Shown piece after piece: positions 6,519 to 11,111 of a DNA stretch of 11,111 nucleotides. A model generated the notes under the pieces. The model ran no database searches, was not told the origin of the DNA, and worked only from the letters and a program-made list of their open reading frames with translations. The translations under genes and the position numbers were made by a program. Numbering within the stretch: position 1 is the first letter of the stretch; each line of letters begins with the position of its first letter. Source of the stretch: Bacteroidales bacterium (GTDB taxonomy: Bacteria; Bacteroidota; Bacteroidia; Bacteroidales; VadinHA17); the NCBI GenBank assembly GCA_029935275.1, contig JAOZKQ010000044.1:1-11111 (forward strand), given 5' to 3'.

Positions 6519-7105
6519 TGTGGAAAGTAGGAGTTACCGGTGGAATCGGTAGTGGGAAATCATATGTTTGTGAGGTTTTCAGAAAACTTAATATACCTGT
6601 TTTTAATGCTGATAACATAGCACGCGAAATTACAGAAAATGATCTGCAGATAAAGCTTCTTTATAAGAAGCTGTTTGGCAATAATATATATAGAAGCGGG
6701 AAGTTAAACCGATCCAAAGTTGCTGAAAAAGTATTTATTGAAGATCAATTACTCAAGCAGGTCAATCAAGCAATTCATCCGATTGTATTTGAAAAATTCA
6801 ATAATTGGGTAAAAGAAAACAAAAAGTATCCTTATGTCATTAAGGAGGCTGCTATAATTTTTGAGTCAGGTGCTGAAAAAGAATTGGATTTTGTTATAAC
6901 CGTTTCTGCTCCTGAAGAACTAAGGATAGAAAGGGTGATGCATAGAGACCAGGTGGGCAGGAAAACTGTTAAAGACCGGATTCTGAAGCAATGGACAGAA
7001 AAAGAAAGGATTAAGCACGCCAATTTTGTTATTGTAAATGATGAGAAAACTCTTCTATTACCTCAGATTCTTGAAATTCATCAAAAATTGACACAACAAA
7101 AATAG
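6518..7105 (+). CDS. coaE: Dephospho-CoA kinase
   Basis: Cytosolic 195-aa enzyme for the last step of coenzyme A synthesis: ATP-dependent phosphorylation of the 3'-OH of the ribose in dephospho-CoA. The Walker A loop is GGIGSGKS (residues 8-15). The substrate-side NADNIAREI segment (30-38) holds Asp32. The IHP motif is at 86-88, the core strand AAIIFESG at 111-118 and VITVSAPEE at 126-134. The arginine-bearing lid is RVMHRD to KDRILKQW (139-159), and the C-terminal ANFVIVNDEKT (168-178) contacts the nucleotide. Length is normal for the family. The ATG at 6518 starts exactly at the conserved beta strand (MWKVGVTGGIGSGKS) and overlaps the stop of the upstream gene, so the two are almost certainly co-transcribed. 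Nothing is missing or unusual. Confidence 0.96.
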   Translation: MWKVGVTGGIGSGKSYVCEVFRKLNIPVFNADNIAREITENDLQIKLLYKKLFGNNIYRSGKLNRSKVAEKVFIEDQLLKQVNQAIHPIVFEKFNNWVKENKKYPYVIKEAAIIFESGAEKELDFVITVSAPEELRIERVMHRDQVGRKTVKDRILKQWTEKERIKHANFVIVNDEKTLLLPQILEIHQKLTQQK

Positions 7106-7153
7106 CAAGTTGCCTCGATTTGTTTAATTTTGTGGCCTGATTTATGTGGTATC

Positions 7154-7181
7154 CTTCCTGTTCAAAAAATTATTCAGGAAG
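7154..7181 (+). terminator. Hairpin between coaE and the J-domain gene
   Basis: CTTCCTG (7154-7160) and CAGGAAG (7175-7181) form a perfect 7-bp stem with a 14-nt loop. AU-rich RNA follows, but there is no clean U run. It may end the coaE operon. A TAATTTTG at 7125-7132 matches the -7 promoter motif but lacks a convincing -33 element; if it is real, the hairpin would instead lie in the leader of the next gene. Confidence 0.4.
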
Positions 7182-7217
7182 ATTTATAAAAATATTTATT
7201 TAGTAGTTTAGATTGAA

Positions 7218-7940
7218 ATGGGGAAATTTGGAAAATGGATAGCAGGTGGACTGGGCTGGGTTTTTTTAGGACCAATTGGTGGAATACTTGGGTTTACGCT
7301 GGGAGCCCTGCTTGATGGACAACAGGCTTTTCAACCGGGATTGGGTAGCCGTAAAACTACAACAGGTGATTTTGCCATGAGCCTGCTCGTTCTGATTGCA
7401 GCCGTAATGAAAGCAGATGGTAAAGTTCTGAAGTCAGAATTAGACTACGTCAAAAATTACCTGATCCAATCTTTTGGTGATGATTCTGCCAAAGAGGCAT
7501 TGGGAATGCTCAGAGACATACTCAAGCAGGAAATACCATTGGATGATGTCTGTATCCAGATCAGGCAGAACATGAATTATTCTTCGAGATTGCAACTATT
7601 ACATCTTTTATATGGACTTTCTGAAGCTGATAAAAGAATTAGTAAAAAAGAATTTGATCTAATTGACAGGATTGCATCAAAAATGGGAATCTCGTTAAAA
7701 GATAAAGATTCTGTTAAATATATGTTCATTCCTAAAACGGATAGTGCATACAAAATTCTTGAACTGGACCCTGAGTCAAGTAATGATGAAGTAAAGACAG
7801 CTTACCGGAAAATGGCTATGAAATTTCATCCGGATAAGGTAAGTCACCTTGGAACAGATTTTCAGAAATTTGCAAATGAAAAGTTTAAAAAAGTAAATGA
7901 AGCATATAGTAATATAAAGAAAGAGAGAAATATAGCATGA
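7218..7940 (+). CDS. DjlA-like co-chaperone: TerB domain plus C-terminal J domain
   Basis: A 240-aa protein built like DjlA. The N terminus is a glycine-rich hydrophobic segment (about residues 7-34, WIAGGLGWVFLGPIGGILG), a likely single membrane anchor. A TerB-like helical domain follows at about 50-165, with the acidic MKADGKVLKSELDYV motif (64-78) and its second half ADKRISKKEFDLID (137-150). A J domain ends the protein (about 176-236): AYKILELDPESSNDEVKTAY, HPD at 204-206, and KFKKVNEAYSNIKKE. J domains stimulate the ATPase of DnaK, so a membrane-tethered DnaK partner is expected; its client is unknown. The family shape is known from DjlA, but the symbol is withheld because Bacteroidota members are distant. 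The ATG at 7218 opens the conserved glycine-rich N terminus. Hairpins lie on both sides, so it may be its own transcription unit. Confidence 0.85.
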   Translation: MGKFGKWIAGGLGWVFLGPIGGILGFTLGALLDGQQAFQPGLGSRKTTTGDFAMSLLVLIAAVMKADGKVLKSELDYVKNYLIQSFGDDSAKEALGMLRDILKQEIPLDDVCIQIRQNMNYSSRLQLLHLLYGLSEADKRISKKEFDLIDRIASKMGISLKDKDSVKYMFIPKTDSAYKILELDPESSNDEVKTAYRKMAMKFHPDKVSHLGTDFQKFANEKFKKVNEAYSNIKKERNIA

Positions 7941-7943
7941 TCC

Positions 7944-7976
7944 GGTAAGGATCCGCCTTAACCAGTTGAATTTTTG
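7944..7976 (+). terminator. Candidate intrinsic terminator after the J-domain gene
   Basis: GGTAAGG (7944-7950) pairs with CCTTAACC (7956-7963) as a 7-bp stem with one bulged A and a 5-nt loop (ATCCG). A run of five T follows at 7971-7975. It begins 4 nt after the TGA stop. It lies only 16 nt before the DUF5606 ATG, so it could also affect expression of that gene. Confidence 0.45.
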
Positions 7977-7991
7977 TTAATACATGAAATT

Positions 7992-8483
7992 ATGGATTTA
8001 AAAGAAATTGTTGCCATTTCAGGCAAACCCGGACTCTATAAATTTATTTCCCAGGGGAGAAGTGCAATTATTGTAGAGAATATTGAAACAAAAGCCAGAA
8101 CAAGTGCATTTGCTTCGGAAAAAGTAAGTACACTGGCTGATATAGCTATTTTTACAGAGGATGAAGAAACTCCTTTAAAAAATATCTTTAAAATAATCTT
8201 TGATAAGGAAGAAGGAAAAGAAACAATCTCTCATAAATCAAAACCCGAAGAACTTAAGGCCTGGTTTAAAGAAGTACTTCCGGATTATGACGAGAAACGA
8301 GTTTATGTTTCGGATATTAAGAAAGTAGCTTTATGGTATAATGCACTTGCCCGTATGGAGATGTTGGTTTTTGATGAGGAAGAGAAAGAAGAAAAGGAAA
8401 GTAAGGATGCTGCGGGAAATGAAAAAGATGAAACAGAAGAAATAGCTGGCAGTAAAAAAGAGGATACAGGGGATAAAGAATAA
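7992..8483 (+). CDS. DUF5606 family protein
   Basis: A 163-aa protein of unknown function in a family found almost only in Bacteroidota. The signature start MDLKEIVAISGKPGLYKFIS (first 20 residues) is followed by GRSAIIVENIE and then STLADIAIFTEDEETPLKNIF (47-67). A second part carries ELKAWFKEVLPDYDEKRVYVSDIKKVALWYN (87-117). From about residue 127 the chain is a highly charged, low-complexity Glu/Lys tail, probably disordered. There is no signal peptide or membrane segment, so it should be cytosolic. An in-frame TTG lies six codons upstream at 7974, but the ATG at 7992 is the conserved family start. It ends 2 nt before the M3 peptidase ATG, so the two genes are probably co-translated. No catalytic motif is visible and I assign no function. 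Confidence 0.85.
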   Translation: MDLKEIVAISGKPGLYKFISQGRSAIIVENIETKARTSAFASEKVSTLADIAIFTEDEETPLKNIFKIIFDKEEGKETISHKSKPEELKAWFKEVLPDYDEKRVYVSDIKKVALWYNALARMEMLVFDEEEKEEKESKDAAGNEKDETEEIAGSKKEDTGDKE

Positions 8484-8485
8484 CT

Positions 8486-10213
8486 ATGAAGTCTTCTCAC
8501 CCCTCTCCAGCAATAAAAGCCCGGAGAACTTTTGTTTCACCAAACCTGGTGATAAAGGGATTCGAATCCCTTACGGAATACTTCAATAGCCTTGCAAACA
8601 GAAATTTTAGCACTTTAAATGACCTGGAGCATTGGTTACTGGAGAGGAGTGAACTTGCCTCCATTCTTGAAGAAGAGCTTGCCTGGAGGTACATTCATTT
8701 AAATTGCAATACAAGGGAAAAATCACTGGTTAAAAAATATGAGGATTATGTAAGTAAGATTGAACCAGAGATTAATAAACATTTCAACCTGCTCGATAAA
8801 AAGCTTTTAAATTCTCCCCTGGCAGATCAGCTTGATCCGGAAAAATACAAGGTTTTTAAAAGGACAATAAATTCCAGAGTAGAGATTTTCCGTGAAAAAA
8901 ATCTTCCTATAATATCTGCACTTCAGGTAGAGGAACAAAAGTATGGAATCATATCTTCAAAAATGACCATCCCTCATCATGGAAAAGAACTTACACTTCA
9001 AGAGGCAGCCAATTTCCTGAAAGAACAAAATCCTGATATCAGAAAGGATTTTTTCTTCAAAATTAATGATTGCCGTATGAAAGATGCTGTCCATCTGCAA
9101 GATTTGCTTGGCTCATTAATTGAAAAACGACATCAGTTAGCCATAAATGCTGATTTTAGTAATTTCCGCGAATACAAATGGGTTGAAATGGGCCGGTTTG
9201 ATTATACTGCTGATGACTGTTTCCACTTTCATGAATCAATAGCCTCACAGGTTTGTCCACTGGTTGATCAGATAATGGAGCATCGTAAAGAAAAGTTGAA
9301 CTTACAAAAGTTGCGACCCTGGGATCTTGAGGTTGATCCGGATGGGAAAGCACCCCTAAAACCTTTTAAGAATGTGGAGGAATTGGTTGATAAATCAATT
9401 ATAAGCTTCCGAAATATCCGACCTGATTATGGATCTTACCTTGAGACTATGAAAACCGGTGATTTTCTTGATCTGGATTCACGAATTGGAAAATCACCAG
9501 GGGGTTTTAATTACCCATTATACGAAAGTAATATTCCTTTTATCTTCATGAATGCTACCGGAAATTTACGTGATCTTGAAACCATGTTCCATGAAGGGGG
9601 GCACGCTATTCACAGTTTTTTAAGTTCCGGCCAAAAATTAGTTGAATATAAAGAGTTACCTGCAGAAGTGGCAGAGCTGGCATCCATGTCTATGGAACTA
9701 ATATCCATGGATCAGTGGCATCATTTTTTCCCAAATAAAACAGACCTGTTACGTGCAAAAAGGACTCAACTTGAAGGAGTAATTCAGGTACTACCATGGA
9801 TCGCAGCCATAGATAAATTTCAGCATTGGCTTTATACAAACAAAGATCATTCCGGAGAAGACAGAAACCAGGCCTGGAATGATATAATCCAGGTATTTGG
9901 CAGTAAAGTTATTGACTGGAGTGGTCTGGAAAATTACCGGGATTTTATGTGGCAAAAGCAATTGCATATTTATGAAGTTCCATTTTATTATATTGAATAT
10001 GGAATTGCCCAGTTGGGGGCCATTGCAGTTTGGAAAAAGTATAAAGAAAACCCGGAGAATGCACTGGGCCAATTTGAAAATGCTTTGTCGCTGGGATATT
10101 CTGTTCCCATTCCGGAAATTTACAAAGCTGCTGGCATCTCCTTTGATTTTTCAGAGGATTATGTGAAGGAGCTTATTGATTTTTTAGCAAACGAGTTGCA
10201 GAATATCCAATAA
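8486..10213 (+). CDS. M3 family oligoendopeptidase (PepF type)
   Basis: A 575-aa zinc metallopeptidase of the M3 family (thimet oligopeptidase / oligoendopeptidase F clan), which cuts short peptides inside a closed cavity; no signal peptide, so cytosolic peptide turnover is expected. The active site HEGGH is at residues 369-373 in METMF-like context (ETMFHEGGHAIHSF): His369 and His373 bind zinc, Glu370 is catalytic, and Glu397 in AEVAELASMSMEL fits the third zinc ligand, 28 residues after the first. The N-terminal helical half (about 20-200) matches PepF-like proteins, with FREYKWVEMGRFDYT (227-241) before the catalytic half. The C-terminal lid includes HIYEVPFYYIEYGIAQLGA (494-512), the usual Tyr-rich substrate-binding stretch. 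Length is typical of the family. It starts 2 nt after the DUF5606 stop. Substrates cannot be told from sequence. Confidence 0.92.
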   Translation: MKSSHPSPAIKARRTFVSPNLVIKGFESLTEYFNSLANRNFSTLNDLEHWLLERSELASILEEELAWRYIHLNCNTREKSLVKKYEDYVSKIEPEINKHFNLLDKKLLNSPLADQLDPEKYKVFKRTINSRVEIFREKNLPIISALQVEEQKYGIISSKMTIPHHGKELTLQEAANFLKEQNPDIRKDFFFKINDCRMKDAVHLQDLLGSLIEKRHQLAINADFSNFREYKWVEMGRFDYTADDCFHFHESIASQVCPLVDQIMEHRKEKLNLQKLRPWDLEVDPDGKAPLKPFKNVEELVDKSIISFRNIRPDYGSYLETMKTGDFLDLDSRIGKSPGGFNYPLYESNIPFIFMNATGNLRDLETMFHEGGHAIHSFLSSGQKLVEYKELPAEVAELASMSMELISMDQWHHFFPNKTDLLRAKRTQLEGVIQVLPWIAAIDKFQHWLYTNKDHSGEDRNQAWNDIIQVFGSKVIDWSGLENYRDFMWQKQLHIYEVPFYYIEYGIAQLGAIAVWKKYKENPENALGQFENALSLGYSVPIPEIYKAAGISFDFSEDYVKELIDFLANELQNIQ

Positions 10214-10229
10214 ACCGGAAGGTTTTTTT
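10212..10229 (+). terminator. Short GNRA-capped terminator after the peptidase gene
   Basis: AAACC (10212-10216) and GGTTT (10221-10225) form a 5-bp stem capped by GGAA, a GNRA tetraloop, and run straight into seven T in total (10223-10229). The left arm uses the last two bases of the TAA stop codon. The stem is short but the U run is good. Confidence 0.5.
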
Positions 10230-10308
10230 GAGTTTTGCATATTGATATTTGTCTTTTCCAGTTTTTATGGTTTAGATAGTTGATTTTAAATGATTTTCTT
10301 ATTGCATT

Positions 10309-11111
10309 ATGTGTGGAATCGTAGGAGTATTTGATTTAAAAACAGAGGTAAATACATTAAGGCCTCAGATCCTGGAGATGTCAAAAAAGATCAGGCACCG
10401 TGGCCCGGACTGGTCAGGTATTTATTGTGGAGATAAAGCTATTCTTGCCCACGAACGGCTTTCTATTGTTGATCCAGCCTCTGGAGGACAACCTTTATAC
10501 AGTAAAGACGGGAATCTTGTGCTTGCTGTAAATGGAGAAATTTACAATCACGTGGAATTAAAGAATAATCTTAAACAGGACTACGAGTTTCTTACAAAAT
10601 CAGACTGTGAAGTAATTCTGGCATTGTACAACGAGAAGGGAGTAAACTTTCTGGATGATCTGAATGGCATTTTTGCTTTTGCCCTTTATGATAGGGAGAA
10701 AGATGTTTACCTGATTGGACGCGATCATATTGGCATTATCCCCCTGTATATGGGATGGGATCAGTATGGGAATTTTTATGTTGCTTCAGAATTAAAATCA
10801 CTTGAAGGGGTTTGCTCAAAAATAGAAGAATTTCCTCCTGCCCATTATTTGTACAGCAAAGATGGAGAGCTAAAATCATGGTACCAACGAGACTGGATGA
10901 ACTATGAAAATGTTAAAAACAACTCCAGCAGTGTTAGTGAATTGAAGGAAGTATTGGAAGCTGCTGTTCACCGCCAGTTAATGTCGGATGTTCCTTATGG
11001 TGTACTTCTTTCAGGTGGTCTTGACTCATCTGTCACCTCAGCTATTGCCAAAAAGTTTGCAGCTAAAAGGATAGAATCAAAAGATACTAAAGAAGCCTGG
11101 TGGCCACAATT
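10309..11111 (+). CDS. asnB: Asparagine synthase (glutamine-hydrolysing), 5' part, runs off the right edge
   Basis: ATG at 10309 opens a frame that stays open to the window end (267 complete codons). It makes asparagine from aspartate, glutamine and ATP in the cytosol. The N-terminal glutaminase domain begins MCGIVGVFD, with Cys2 as nucleophile once the Met is removed. It carries RHRGPDWSG (29-37), ERLSIVD with Arg50 (49-55), the VNGEIYNH loop with Asn75-Gly76 (74-81), Asp99 in KSDCE, and the GRDHIGIIPLY ammonia-tunnel boundary (137-147). The synthetase domain starts at about 205 and shows the ATP-binding PP-loop SGGLDSS (235-241). The last residues, EAWWPQ, resemble the segment after the PP-loop in long AsnB proteins such as E. 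coli AsnB, so roughly half the gene is missing only because the window ends. No good promoter match was found in the 95-nt gap upstream. Confidence 0.94.
   Translation, partial: MCGIVGVFDLKTEVNTLRPQILEMSKKIRHRGPDWSGIYCGDKAILAHERLSIVDPASGGQPLYSKDGNLVLAVNGEIYNHVELKNNLKQDYEFLTKSDCEVILALYNEKGVNFLDDLNGIFAFALYDREKDVYLIGRDHIGIIPLYMGWDQYGNFYVASELKSLEGVCSKIEEFPPAHYLYSKDGELKSWYQRDWMNYENVKNNSSSVSELKEVLEAAVHRQLMSDVPYGVLLSGGLDSSVTSAIAKKFAAKRIESKDTKEAWWPQ

Noticed and set aside
6512..6524. Overlap of the YbbR-like stop and coaE start as a possible frameshifted fusion
   Set aside because: Both proteins are complete at their ends; TAATG is an ordinary coupling junction.
8360..8480. Glu/Lys-rich end of the DUF5606 gene as a DNA repeat or frameshift artefact
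   Set aside because: There is no regular repeat unit; acidic low-complexity tails are common in this family and the frame stays intact to the stop.
1..11111. Mobile element, defence system or other accessory island
   Set aside because: No transposase, integrase, attachment-like direct repeats, tRNA or abrupt composition change is visible; every gene recognised is a typical Bacteroidota chromosomal gene.

Overview
This window looks like core chromosome from a low-GC member of the Bacteroidota, most likely the Bacteroidia (Bacteroidales or Marinilabiliales type). The evidence is a fused FeoA-FeoB transporter, a PUR-repeat (DUF3276) protein, a NusB about twice the usual length, a DUF1573 lipoprotein and a DUF5606 protein. 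Upstream regions also carry the Bacteroidota promoter pattern (TTTG, about 20 nt, TAnnTTTG), and Shine-Dalgarno sequences are mostly weak or absent. No mobile element, tRNA, rRNA or CRISPR array is visible, and base composition and codon style look uniform throughout.

Layout. Positions 1-3206 are read leftward: a PUR-family gene (2820-3206), then feoAB (49-2481), then the first codons of a possible small protein that runs off the left edge (1-38). The 338-nt gap 2482-2819 holds a hairpin after the PUR gene, a good feoAB promoter and two short inverted repeats. From 3403 everything is read rightward. nusB (3403-4350) diverges from the PUR gene across a shared promoter region (3207-3402). After nusB comes a 322-nt AT-rich gap with a three-tier hairpin and a promoter-like motif. 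A likely operon follows: DUF1573 lipoprotein (4673), yajC (5144), a YbbR/CdaR-like membrane protein (5526) and coaE (6518, overlapping the previous stop by one base). A DjlA-like TerB/J-domain gene (7218-7940) is bracketed by hairpins. Then a DUF5606 gene (7992-8483) sits 2 nt ahead of an M3-family oligoendopeptidase (8486-10213). Last is the 5' part of an asparagine synthase B gene, open to the right edge (10309-11111).

The genes are mostly housekeeping: ferrous iron uptake, transcription antitermination, protein export and folding, CoA synthesis, peptide turnover and asparagine synthesis. I see no convincing new multi-gene system. The points most worth a second look are non-coding or small: the nusB downstream hairpin, the inverted repeats at the feoAB and PUR/nusB promoters, the small gene start after feoAB, and the tight DUF5606-peptidase pairing. 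All promoter, operator and terminator calls are by-eye motif matches in AT-rich DNA.
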